DNA of 64,000 bases from Thermatribacter velox (GTDB taxonomy: Bacteria > Atribacterota > Atribacteria > Atribacterales > Thermatribacteraceae). The translations under genes and the position numbers were made by a program. The notes below the pieces were generated by a model. It ran no database searches. It was not told the DNA's origin and saw only the letters and a list, made by a program, of their open reading frames with translations. Numbering within the stretch: the first letter of the stretch is position 1; the number at the start of each line of letters is the position of its first letter. Positions 1-7,929 of the stretch are shown here, in pieces. Location: positions 434,001-498,000 of the forward strand of contig NZ_CP121689.1 in the NCBI RefSeq assembly GCF_038396615.1, read 5' to 3'.

Positions 1-4
1 AGGG

Positions 5-1138
5 GTGAGAAGTTTGGTGAATCAGGATGGAACTTCTTCTGTAACGCTTGAAATCCAGGAAAAGCTGAGGCGCCTTCGTACCGTGATGGAAAACAGGAAC
101 CTACAAGCACTGCTTTTAAAAAGACATGTCAACTTCAGCTGGCTTACTGCTGGCGGTACCAATGTGCTGTGTATGGCACAGGATGGTGGTGTAAGCAGCA
201 TTCTGGTTACCCATGATAAAAGCTATGTTATAGCCAGCAATATCGAGGTTCCCCGTATGCGCGAGGAAGAAAAGGTTACCGAAAAGGGATTTGAGATAGT
301 AGAGTATTCTTGGTACGAAGGTGATGAGATGAAAGTTGTGCAGGAAATTTGTGGGCAAGGTCGTATTGGTTGTGATATGCCTTTTGAAGGTGCTCAAAAT
401 ATTGCCTCAGAAATCAATCGCTGCCGTTACCAGCTTTTAGAGCCTGAAAAGGAGCGATATTTGTGGTTGGGCAGGGAGGTTTCTTGGCTGCTTGAGGAGG
501 TACTTTGTAGTGTTCACCCTGGCCTTCTTGAATCTGAAATAGCGGCGGGAATTGCCTTTAAGCTCTGGGAAAAAAGGATTGAACCCATTGGATTTCAGGT
601 GGCTGCAGATGAGCGTGCCTACCAGTTTCGGCATCCAGTGGCTTTCCAGAATCCAGTTAGGAAACTTCTTCTGGCAAGCGTGATGGCCAGGTATGCTGGT
701 TTGGTGACTACAGTCACCCGCATGGTGCATTTTGGAACTCCTTCTCAAGAATTCTTAAAACAGTATCGGGACAATGTGCGTATCGAATGCGAAATGATTG
801 CTCTTTCAAAGCCTGGAAACCCGGCTTTGCTTCCACTTAAAAGGGCGGTGGAGCTTTATGAACAGTTTGGTTATCAGGGGGAATGGAAGTATCATCATCA
901 AGGGGGTGCAATGGGCTATTTGCCTCGGGATTATCGGGTGGATTTTAACTGTAAAGAAATTATTCTTGAAAACCAGGCTTTTTGCTGGAATCCATCTATT
1001 GCTGGTACCAAATCGGAGGACGGTTTTATAGCTACTTCTTCCGGTCCTTTGTTTATAACCTATCCTGTGCGTTTTCCAGTGTTAAGCGTTGAAGTGTCGG
1101 GTTTTTCCTTTAAACGTCCGGATTTGTTAATACTTTGA
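5..1138 (+). CDS. M24-fold peptidase homologue, metal site apparently lost
   Basis: About 377 residues. The N-terminal part resembles the creatinase/prolidase N-terminal domain and the C-terminal part the pita-bread M24 fold, as in Xaa-Pro peptidases. The usual ligand pattern (Asp, Asp, His, Glu, Glu) is not visible. The region following FRHP lacks the paired aspartates, and the C-terminal glutamate positions read ENQAFCWNP and KSEDGF instead of the usual motifs. A His pair (YHHQGG) remains. It is probably a non-catalytic or altered-function homologue. The reading frame is open to the window edge, so the true start may lie upstream. Within the window, AGGGGTG at bases 1-7 would place the start at TTG 14 or GTG 17. 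It is followed 12 bases later by a dehydrogenase gene, probably in the same operon. Confidence 0.6.
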   Translation: MRSLVNQDGTSSVTLEIQEKLRRLRTVMENRNLQALLLKRHVNFSWLTAGGTNVLCMAQDGGVSSILVTHDKSYVIASNIEVPRMREEEKVTEKGFEIVEYSWYEGDEMKVVQEICGQGRIGCDMPFEGAQNIASEINRCRYQLLEPEKERYLWLGREVSWLLEEVLCSVHPGLLESEIAAGIAFKLWEKRIEPIGFQVAADERAYQFRHPVAFQNPVRKLLLASVMARYAGLVTTVTRMVHFGTPSQEFLKQYRDNVRIECEMIALSKPGNPALLPLKRAVELYEQFGYQGEWKYHHQGGAMGYLPRDYRVDFNCKEIILENQAFCWNPSIAGTKSEDGFIATSSGPLFITYPVRFPVLSVEVSGFSFKRPDLLIL

Positions 1139-1150
1139 GGAGGATAGGCA

Positions 1151-2185
1151 ATGGGTAATGAAGGGATAGGTGTGGCGATTGTAGGCTATGGACTTGCTGC
1201 CTCGCTTCATGCTCAGGCTTTAGTCCAGCTTGAGAATGCGCAATTGGTGGCTATAGTGGGTAGAAACCTTGAAAAGGCTTCCCAGTTGGCGAGCCGTTTT
1301 GGGGTAAAAGCTCTATCTCTTGAGGAGGCGCTCAAAAGAGAGGACATTCAAGCTTTTATTGTCACAACCCCTACGGGTACGCATCTTGACGTAGTTAAGG
1401 AAATTGTTCCTTATGGTAAGCACCTTCTGGTGGAAAAACCTCTGGAAAGCAATCTGGAGCGGACTGATGAGTTGATTCGGGTTTGTAACGAGGCAGGAGT
1501 TATTCTGGGGGCAGTTTTTCAGCATCGTTATGATGACGCCTCTTTGAGGTTGAGGGAATACATGGAAAAGGGTCTTTTGGGAAAGCCGGTGATGGGCAGC
1601 GCCTATGTTAAGTGGTATCGACCCCAGGAATACTATGATGCTCGTTCCTGGCGAAAGAGTGTGGAAGCTTCTGGTGGTGGCGCACTGGCTATTCAGGCTT
1701 CGCATAGTATAGACCTTTTGCTCTGGTTTATGGGCGAAGTGGCCAGAGTGTGTAGCTTCATGGACACCTTAGTTCATACCGGAATAGAGGTTGAGGATGT
1801 GGCGGTGGTTTCGATTGCTTTCAGGAATGGTGCTTTGGGAAGCGTGGAGGCTAGCACGGCTACCTATCCCGGTTTTGCAGAGAGGCTGGAATTGCATTTC
1901 GAAAAAGGTAGCGCAATAATCGAGGGAGGTAAAATCGTCTATCTTAAAACCTCTTCTGATGAAATACCCGACGTAGAACGAGGAGAAAGCGGTTTGTCTG
2001 GAGCGAGCGATCCTGCTCATGTAGATTTAGAGCCTTTTGTAAGAATGTTGAGAGACTTTGTTAATGCCCTTCGCGAAGGTCGCAATCCGCCACTGAATGG
2101 ACGAGAGGGTCGAAAAGCAGTGGAACTTATTGAAGCGGCACGCAGGTCTGCTTTGGAATCCAGGGTGGTGGAGCTGCCTCTTTGA
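1151..2185 (+). CDS. Gfo/Idh/MocA family NAD(P)-dependent oxidoreductase
   Basis: 344 residues. An N-terminal Rossmann fold (VAIVGYGLAASLHAQAL) is followed by the family EKP motif (LLVEKPLESN) near residue 95, then the alpha/beta substrate domain with a conserved HSIDLLLWFMG segment. Family members oxidise or reduce sugars, inositols or sugar derivatives with NAD(P). The start ATG follows GAGGAGGATAGG. It lies just after the M24-like gene and before an orphan TRAP binding protein, so a role in sugar or sugar-acid use is inferred. The substrate cannot be told from sequence. Three Gfo/Idh genes lie in the window, and only the one at 58297 has a context that names its substrate. Confidence 0.85.
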   Translation: MGNEGIGVAIVGYGLAASLHAQALVQLENAQLVAIVGRNLEKASQLASRFGVKALSLEEALKREDIQAFIVTTPTGTHLDVVKEIVPYGKHLLVEKPLESNLERTDELIRVCNEAGVILGAVFQHRYDDASLRLREYMEKGLLGKPVMGSAYVKWYRPQEYYDARSWRKSVEASGGGALAIQASHSIDLLLWFMGEVARVCSFMDTLVHTGIEVEDVAVVSIAFRNGALGSVEASTATYPGFAERLELHFEKGSAIIEGGKIVYLKTSSDEIPDVERGESGLSGASDPAHVDLEPFVRMLRDFVNALREGRNPPLNGREGRKAVELIEAARRSALESRVVELPL

Positions 2186-2195
2186 GTGTGAGGTA

Positions 2196-2210
2196 ACCCT
2201 GAAACAGGGT
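2196..2210 (+). terminator. Small hairpin after the oxidoreductase gene
   Basis: The arms ACCCTG and CAGGGT enclose AAA, and a T-run (2222-2227) follows about 12 bases later. The stem is short and the T-run is displaced, so this is at best a weak terminator. Confidence 0.3.
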
Positions 2211-2234
2211 GTAAAGTAATATTTTTTCGAAGTT

Positions 2235-2260
2235 TTGATATATCAGATACGATATATCAA
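2235..2260. promoter_or_regulatory. Perfect palindromic operator candidate upstream of the orphan TRAP binding protein
   Basis: Two perfect 10-base arms, TTGATATATC (2235-2244) and GATATATCAA (2251-2260), are separated by 6 bases, about 50 bases upstream of the GTG start at 2312. A dyad of this size in an intergenic region suits a dimeric repressor. It differs from the GTATAC-type operators at 31.9-34.6 kb, so another regulator is implied. A possible overlapping promoter is TTTCGA (2225-2230), 17 bases, then TACGAT (2248-2253), but the match is weak. The adjacent GGGTGC/GCACCC hairpin (2261-2275) is followed by A rather than T and is not a plus-strand terminator. Confidence 0.55.
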
Positions 2261-2311
2261 GGGTGCAAAGCACCCAAAAAATAAAAACTTAGAGTTAAAG
2301 GAGGGAGTAGC

Positions 2312-3292
2312 GTGTTTGTGAGGACATCACTAAGGTGTTTGCTGTTTGTGCTGTGTTTTGTGTTGCTTTTGGGAGCAGCTTCTTTTGCTTTTGGAGAAGT
2401 TGTGCTCAAAGCGGGGAGTCCTTTCAAAGAAGGTCATATTTTGGTAGAAGCAGCAACAAAATTTAAAGAGTTGCTCGAAGAACGCAGTGGAGGAAGGCTG
2501 CAAGTGGAACTTCAAATAGCGCAGGCTTCAGAAGAGGACGTTAATACCCAGTGCGCGGAAGGCACAATTGACCTCCAGTTCACAGGAGGAAGACCAGTTG
2601 AAGTATTCGCACCTCAATACTTTTTCTTTAATGCACCCTATGTGATTAAGGATTACGACCATTTTTTGAGGGTGTGGAATGGCCATTTAGGCGAAGAGGC
2701 CAAAAAGCTGGTGCTTCAAAATGGCAATATGCTCTGTTTGGGCACGGTATATCGTGGTTTCAGACAGATGACCTCTCTTAAACCAATCAGAAGACCCGAA
2801 GATTTGATTGGATTGAAATTGCGCCTTCCAGTAGTTAAAACCTGGATTGCAGTGTGGGAGTCCTTAGGGGTGGAGCCAGTTCCTGTTCCTCTTCCAGAGC
2901 TATACCAGGCGCTTAAGGAAGGAAAAGCCGAGGCTTCTGAGGGAGATCTTCCCCAGATATATTCTTTCAAGCTCTATGAAGTGCAAAAGTATCTGGGTAT
3001 TACCAATCATCTGGTTGGTGTAGGATGGGTAACAATGAACAAGAATTCTATGGAAAAACTTTCCCCTGAAGACCAGGAGCTGGTACGAAATTGCATCGCG
3101 GAGGCTTGCCAGTGGGCTACAGAGAAAATCAAAAGCGGTGAAGATGAATTACTTGCAAAATTACGGGAGCTGGGCATGGAAGTGATTTATCCTGACGCAG
3201 ATGCCATAAGAGAAAAAGCCAAACCGGCAATTGAAAAACTGTTTGCTGTTGAGTGGCCGGTTACCACCTGGGAAGAGGTGCTTGCTCAATAA
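2312..3292 (+). CDS. TRAP transporter substrate-binding protein, DctP family, without adjacent permease
   Basis: 326 residues beginning with a signal peptide (hydrophobic stretch ending SFAFG), then a DctP fold for export to the cell surface or periplasm. The GLKLRLP segment carries the arginine that in this family usually grips a carboxylate. The start is GTG after AAAGGAGGGAG. It is clearly paralogous to the binding protein at 30725: both contain YFFF/YYFF with a following PYV, SEGD, IYSF.LYEVQKYL, and end in VTTWEE. No dctQ or dctM lies nearby, so it may share the permease at 28833-30637 or one elsewhere. The ligand is probably a sugar acid or other organic acid, by family inference. Confidence 0.88.
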   Translation: MFVRTSLRCLLFVLCFVLLLGAASFAFGEVVLKAGSPFKEGHILVEAATKFKELLEERSGGRLQVELQIAQASEEDVNTQCAEGTIDLQFTGGRPVEVFAPQYFFFNAPYVIKDYDHFLRVWNGHLGEEAKKLVLQNGNMLCLGTVYRGFRQMTSLKPIRRPEDLIGLKLRLPVVKTWIAVWESLGVEPVPVPLPELYQALKEGKAEASEGDLPQIYSFKLYEVQKYLGITNHLVGVGWVTMNKNSMEKLSPEDQELVRNCIAEACQWATEKIKSGEDELLAKLRELGMEVIYPDADAIREKAKPAIEKLFAVEWPVTTWEEVLAQ

Positions 3293-3308
3293 AAATTATT
3301 CAAACAAC

Positions 3309-3343
3309 TATCTGGAGAGAGGGTTTAACCCTCTCTCCAGATA
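3309..3343. terminator. Long palindrome between convergent genes, bidirectional terminator
   Basis: Two 17-base perfect arms (3309-3325 and 3327-3343) surround one central base, between the stop of the TRAP binding protein and the stop of hflC. The minus-strand side runs into T-rich sequence. Placement between convergent genes suggests it ends transcription from both sides. Confidence 0.7.
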
Positions 3344-3347
3344 GGGC

Positions 3348-4235
3348 TCAGTTTGTACCTTCTTTTTTTCTGGAGCTTTCTATGTATTCGAGGATTTCCG
3401 AAGCTGGTGTAAGTACAAGCGTATCGTTTTCGGTTATGCCTTGCTCATACATTTCCAGCGTTTTCAAAAAGGCGAAAAATTCGGGGTCGTTTCCAAAGGC
3501 TGCAGCGTAAATTCGCAATGCCTGGGCTTCGCCTTCTCCTTTTATAATCTGAGCTTGTTTTTGAGCTTCAGCAATAATCAGAGCCCGTTCCTTGTCGGCC
3601 TGAGCTCTTATTTTGGTGGCTTCTTCCTGTCCTTCAGAGCGGTACTGCTTGGCCTGGCGTTCGCGTTCAGCCTTCATGCGCTCAAAAACGGCTTCTTCAT
3701 TTTGTTTGGGTAAATCGGCTCTTTTAATGCGCACGTCTACTATCTCTATTCCAAAGTTTTTCGCTTTTTGACTGGCTCTTCTGGTTACTGTATCCATGAT
3801 TTCTCCTCTTTCCGTAGCTACCACGTCTATCAGGTCTACTTTACCTATTTCGGTTCGCAATTCCGAGTAAACTAAGTCATCAATACGAACAACTGCCTCC
3901 GATTCACTCACCACAGTTTGCAAGAAAAGGAGGGGGTTTTCAATCCTCCAACGCACATAATTGTCAACTACTAAGGTTTTTTTATCTCTGGTAATGACTT
4001 CTTCAGGAGGCGAATCGTACTCAAGAAGGCGCTTGTCAAACTTATATACCGTCTGAATGGGGTAAGGAAGCTTTAAATGTAAGCCGCTCTCTTTGACCAC
4101 TTTAACAGGTTTTCCGAGCTGCAAGAGCACCCCTTGCTCGGTTTCGTCTAAGGTATACCAGGGTCTGACAAGCACTACGATAATGAGCCCTATGATTGCA
4201 ATGATGATTCTACCCAAAAGCTTTCTTCTCGCCAT
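3348..4235 (-). CDS. hflC: HflC, membrane band-7/prohibitin-family protein
   Basis: 295 residues. One N-terminal membrane segment (about residues 8-24) is followed by a band-7/SPFH domain and a charged coiled coil (about residues 180-250, rich in E, K, A and Q). HflC pairs with HflK in a large membrane assembly that surrounds and modulates the FtsH protease. The gene lies 4 bases after the hflK stop, the usual hflK-hflC order. No ftsH is in the window. Confidence 0.92.
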   Translation of the reverse strand: MARRKLLGRIIIAIIGLIIVVLVRPWYTLDETEQGVLLQLGKPVKVVKESGLHLKLPYPIQTVYKFDKRLLEYDSPPEEVITRDKKTLVVDNYVRWRIENPLLFLQTVVSESEAVVRIDDLVYSELRTEIGKVDLIDVVATERGEIMDTVTRRASQKAKNFGIEIVDVRIKRADLPKQNEEAVFERMKAERERQAKQYRSEGQEEATKIRAQADKERALIIAEAQKQAQIIKGEGEAQALRIYAAAFGNDPEFFAFLKTLEMYEQGITENDTLVLTPASEILEYIESSRKKEGTN

Positions 4236-4239
4236 TTGA

Positions 4240-5226
4240 CTAATCCATTCCTTCGCCAGTAAGAGGAAGGAATTTCAGTACTTCACCTTCCTCGGTTTTG
4301 CTATCAAATATGAATTTTTTAACTTTAGGCCAGATTTTCTGAAGAGTTTCGAGATAAATTCTTTTTCTGGTAATTTCAGGAGCATGTTGATATTCCCTGA
4401 GTACTTTAAGGAAGCGTTCTGTTTCTCCTTCCGCTGCTTTGACAGTACTTTCTTTAAAGGCTTCTGCTTCACGGAGTAGTTTTTCGGCTTCACCACGGGC
4501 TTGGGGAATGATTTCGTTGCGATAGGCTTCGGCCTGGTTGATAAAACGTACCCGGTCTTCCCGAGCACTGGCCACGTCTTTAAAGGCAGAGATAACTGGT
4601 TGTGGTGGCTGTACGTCCTGGAGCTGTACTCCGATGACCTGTATTCCACACTGGTATTTGTCGAGGATTTCCTGGAGGAGGGTTTTAACCTCTTCCTGGA
4701 CTTCAGAACGCCCTGTGGTTAGCACGTCATCAATAGGTTTTTTCCCCACAATTTCACGCATTGCCGATTCTGCCGCACTTTTTACTGCGTTTTCCGGGTC
4801 TTTAACTTGGAAAAGATAAAGGTAAGGATCAGAAATACGGTATTGGACAATAAACTGGCAATCTACAATGTTTTCGTCTCCAGTGAGCATTAGTGATTCC
4901 TGGGGAAAAAGCTGATATCGGGGAGGTGGTCCAGGAGAAATGGTTCTGAAACCTATTTCGGCCCTACGCACTTCCGTTATTTTGGGTTTCTGCAGGGTTT
5001 CGAAAGGATAAGGTAGTTTGTAGTGAATGCCCGGGGGTGTTTTTCTGGTAAACTGCCCGAAGGTTTTTATCATTCCTACTTCGTCCGGGCCAACTATGTA
5101 TATCCCACTCAAAAAATAAATCGCAATGATGATGAGAACGGTAAAGTATCCCAGACGCTTCAGAAAGCGCAATAACCTCGAGTCGTAGATGTTTATTACT
5201 TTGCGTTCGAAATCTTCATCAAACAT
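4240..5226 (-). CDS. hflK: HflK, membrane band-7/prohibitin-family protein
   Basis: From ATG 5226 this encodes about 328 residues: a basic N-terminus, a membrane segment (YFTVLIIIAIYFLSGIYIV), a band-7 domain beginning GPDEVGMIKTFG, and a C-terminal coiled coil. It is the partner of the downstream hflC. The open frame extends to a TTG at 5328, but the extra 34 residues have no HflK character and contain a good -35/-10 promoter. ATG 5226 is therefore the preferred start. No ribosome site precedes it, which fits a leaderless message. Confidence 0.88.
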   Translation of the reverse strand: MFDEDFERKVINIYDSRLLRFLKRLGYFTVLIIIAIYFLSGIYIVGPDEVGMIKTFGQFTRKTPPGIHYKLPYPFETLQKPKITEVRRAEIGFRTISPGPPPRYQLFPQESLMLTGDENIVDCQFIVQYRISDPYLYLFQVKDPENAVKSAAESAMREIVGKKPIDDVLTTGRSEVQEEVKTLLQEILDKYQCGIQVIGVQLQDVQPPQPVISAFKDVASAREDRVRFINQAEAYRNEIIPQARGEAEKLLREAEAFKESTVKAAEGETERFLKVLREYQHAPEITRKRIYLETLQKIWPKVKKFIFDSKTEEGEVLKFLPLTGEGMD

Positions 5227-5233
5227 CTTTTTT

Positions 5234-5262
5234 ATACTAACCCAATTGGTTGTGAATGACAA
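5234..5262 (-). promoter_or_regulatory. Sigma-A-type promoter for hflK, positioned for a leaderless mRNA
   Basis: On the minus strand, TTGTCA (5257-5262), a 17-base spacer and TAGTAT (5234-5239). Transcription would begin about 7 bases on, at or next to the A of ATG 5226. Confidence 0.55.
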
Positions 5263-5391
5263 GGGTTTTTTAATTCTTTCTTGCAGAAAGGAGATAAAGA
5301 CAGTTGGTTTTGAAAGCATCGAATTCAAGGGTATAAAGTTTTGTTTTTCTGATACAATATAGGCGATGTTTGCTTGAGGGGGGCGATTTTT

Positions 5392-6528
5392 TTGACGCCG
5401 AGAGAAAGAGCTTTACGCGCTTTAGAGCATAAAGTTCCTGACCGTATCCCTTTAGATTTGGGAAGTACTAACTGTACTACCATGACCAGAGTTGCCTATG
5501 AAAACCTCAAGTCCTACCTGGGTATTGAGGGTGAAACCCGTTTGATGATGGAAAATTTTCAGATTGTTTTCATAGATGAGGCAGTGCTTGAATATTTCCA
5601 GATCGATACTCGTGGCGTACATCCGCAGCCAGTATTTCAGAAGACCATTATTGACGAGCGAACTTACAAGAATGAGTTTGGTATAGTCTATCGCATGCCG
5701 GAGAATGGATTATATTACGATATGGTTGAACACCCTTTAGCTGGGAAAAGCCTTGAAGAGCTTGAGGATTATCCCTGGCCAGATCCTGCAAAGAGCATGA
5801 ATCTTGAAGGCTTGAGAGAAAAAACTCAAAAGATGTATGAGGAAGGCAAATACCTCCTGGTGGGAGACATGATCGATACCGGGATTTTCGAGCCCTGCTG
5901 GTATCTAAGGGGATTTGAGAATTTTCTTGTAGATCTTTTAATTAACAAAGATTTTGCCCTCAAGCTTATGGAGGGGATGTACAATTACCAGCTTAACCGC
6001 TACTCTCTCTTCCTTAAAGAAGTTGGGGAGTTTTTGGATGTGATTTTTGTCGGCGACGATCTGGCCACTGCTGAAAACGTCATTATGAGTCCTGAAACCT
6101 ACCGTGAGCTTATTAAGCCTTTTCATAAGGAATACTTTCGCCAGCTAAAAAAACTTGCTCCTCGGGCGAAGCTTCTCTATCATTCTTGTGGAAGTATCTT
6201 GCAGTTTATACCCGATTTGATTGAAATCGGCGTAGATATTCTGAATCCGGTTCAGGTTTCTGCGCAGGGTATGGAACCGGCGATATTAAAAGAAAGGTTC
6301 GGTAGGGAACTATCTTTTTGGGGAGCAATTGACACTACTTTTGTACTTCCTCGGGGTACCAGGGAGGAGGTACGTCAGGAAGTACGTACCAGAATTGACC
6401 AGTTGGGTCCTGAGGGGTATGTGCTTACTTCGGTGCACGATATTCAACCTGATGTTCCCCCTGAAAACGTGATAGCCATGTTTGAAGAAGCCAGAGCATA
6501 TGGCTGCTTTTCGGTAAAGGAGCTTTGA
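5392..6528 (+). CDS. Uroporphyrinogen decarboxylase-family (MtaA-like) protein
   Basis: About 378 residues, opening with MTPRERALRALEH and a following PDRIPLD, as in URO-D/methylcobamide:CoM methyltransferase-like proteins of sugar loci. The TIM-barrel family includes heme-pathway URO-D and zinc-dependent corrinoid methyltransferases. The HxC zinc motif is present (LLYHSCGSI), but the later cysteine ligand is replaced: the matching segment reads VLTSVHDIQPDVP, whereas the paralogue at 56161 has VCAPVHNIQ. The start is TTG 5392, 9 bases after GAGGGGGG. An in-frame TTG at 5374 overlaps that ribosome site and is unlikely. It is the first gene of the plus-strand block leading to rnf. Its function is unknown; it is not likely to be heme-biosynthetic. 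Confidence 0.75.
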   Translation: MTPRERALRALEHKVPDRIPLDLGSTNCTTMTRVAYENLKSYLGIEGETRLMMENFQIVFIDEAVLEYFQIDTRGVHPQPVFQKTIIDERTYKNEFGIVYRMPENGLYYDMVEHPLAGKSLEELEDYPWPDPAKSMNLEGLREKTQKMYEEGKYLLVGDMIDTGIFEPCWYLRGFENFLVDLLINKDFALKLMEGMYNYQLNRYSLFLKEVGEFLDVIFVGDDLATAENVIMSPETYRELIKPFHKEYFRQLKKLAPRAKLLYHSCGSILQFIPDLIEIGVDILNPVQVSAQGMEPAILKERFGRELSFWGAIDTTFVLPRGTREEVRQEVRTRIDQLGPEGYVLTSVHDIQPDVPPENVIAMFEEARAYGCFSVKEL

Positions 6529-6537
6529 CCACGGTTA

Positions 6538-7917
6538 ATGAATTTCTTTGGGGAAGTTGCCGAGGAAAAAGAAGCAATAAGTACTTTAAGATTACTGGTA
6601 CATCTTAAAAAAAAGGTTAGTTCGCTGTCTCCTTCGGAAGTTATTCTGTTGGGTTATGCAGGTGTAATCTTTTTGGGGGCACTTCTTTTGTCTTTACCTT
6701 TTATGGTTGCTCCCGGCAATCATCTTTCTTTTGTAGACGCTCTATTTACTTCTACTTCAGCCGTTTGTGTGACTGGTCTTGTTGTGGTTGACACCGCGAC
6801 TTTTTTCTCTTTCTGGGGACAGCTGACCATTCTGATTTTGTTGCAGATTGGTGGTTTGGGTTACATGACCATGACGACCCTGGTTGCCGTGGCTTTGGGG
6901 AGACGTGTTGAATATCGGGACCGTCTGGCAATCAGAGATTCTCTGGCTCTGGATACCCCGGGAGGCGTGGTTCGCTTTGTCCTTTTAATCGTGAAATACA
7001 CTTTGTTGATTGAAGGCTTGGGTTTTGTGTTTCTTTTGATGAGGTTTTTGAAATATTTTCCGTTTCCTCGGGCGCTGTTTGCTGCTCTGTTTCATGCGGT
7101 ATCGGCATTCTGCAATGCAGGGTTTTCAGTTTTTACAAATAGCTTAGAAAGCTTTGTTGAGGACCCTTTTGTAAATCTGACGGTTGCTGGTTTAATCGTG
7201 CTGGGAGGGATTGGCTTTATGGTTCTCAAAGAGCTTTCCGAAAGAAGGCGGGTTACCTCCCTGCATGCTCGAGTGGTGGTACGTATGACAACTTTGCTCA
7301 TTGCCATTGGTTTTCTGGGCTTTTTGCTCTTGGAATGGAATGGAGTTTTGAGAGATCTTTCTCTAAGTGGAAAATTGCTGGCAGCGCTTTTCCAGTCCAT
7401 AACACCTCGCACGGCTGGTTTCAATACGGTTCCCATTTCAAATGTGAGTGCGGCGACCGCGCTGCTACTCATGGTGTTGATGTTTATTGGTGCTTCTCCA
7501 GGTGGCACAGGTGGTGGTATAAAAACCACCACTTTTGCAATCCTCCTGGGTACGGTAAAAAGTGTGATTCGCCAGGAAGACCGGGTAGAGCTTTTGCATC
7601 GTAAGGTAGCGCAGCTCACTGTGTACAAAGCCTTTGTCTTTTTCTTTCTTGCTATACTTCTTGTTGTCGGAGCAACTTTCGTCCTGCTTATTATTCAGCC
7701 AAATAATCCAATAGACATTGTTTTTGAGGTTTTTTCAGCTTTTGGTACAGTAGGGCTTTCTCGGGGTATTACTCCACATCTTTTGACTCTTTCCAAAATG
7801 CTGATTATTCTTATTATGTACGTGGGCAGAGTAGGGCTTTTCACGCTGCTCATGTACCGACCAGGACGCGATATTAAGGGTTTGATAAGCTATCCTGAAG
7901 AGAGAATTCCAATTTAG
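6538..7917 (+). CDS. KtrB/TrkH-type potassium uptake channel subunit
   Basis: 459 residues, about ten hydrophobic segments, with the four P-loop filter regions of the TrkH/KtrB superfamily: SAVCVTGL, AFCNAGFS, TPRTAGFN and AFGTVGLS. Each carries the filter glycine. The length fits KtrB, whose K+ uptake is Na+-dependent, better than the longer TrkH. A cytoplasmic KtrA/TrkA gating subunit is expected but is not in the window. The ATG start uses AAAGGAGCT at the end of the preceding gene. It sits upstream of the Rnf ion pump, and a functional link through Na+ is possible but inferred. Confidence 0.88.
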   Translation: MNFFGEVAEEKEAISTLRLLVHLKKKVSSLSPSEVILLGYAGVIFLGALLLSLPFMVAPGNHLSFVDALFTSTSAVCVTGLVVVDTATFFSFWGQLTILILLQIGGLGYMTMTTLVAVALGRRVEYRDRLAIRDSLALDTPGGVVRFVLLIVKYTLLIEGLGFVFLLMRFLKYFPFPRALFAALFHAVSAFCNAGFSVFTNSLESFVEDPFVNLTVAGLIVLGGIGFMVLKELSERRRVTSLHARVVVRMTTLLIAIGFLGFLLLEWNGVLRDLSLSGKLLAALFQSITPRTAGFNTVPISNVSAATALLLMVLMFIGASPGGTGGGIKTTTFAILLGTVKSVIRQEDRVELLHRKVAQLTVYKAFVFFFLAILLVVGATFVLLIIQPNNPIDIVFEVFSAFGTVGLSRGITPHLLTLSKMLIILIMYVGRVGLFTLLMYRPGRDIKGLISYPEERIPI

Positions 7918-7929
7918 GAGGTTTTTGCT

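Noticed and set aside
2261-2275. GGGTGC/GCACCC hairpin as a plus-strand terminator
   Set aside because: It is followed by A residues and lies just before a gene, so it cannot end plus-strand transcription in the usual way.
5227-5328. N-terminal extension of HflK to TTG 5328
   Set aside because: The segment lacks HflK similarity and contains a good promoter for ATG 5226.
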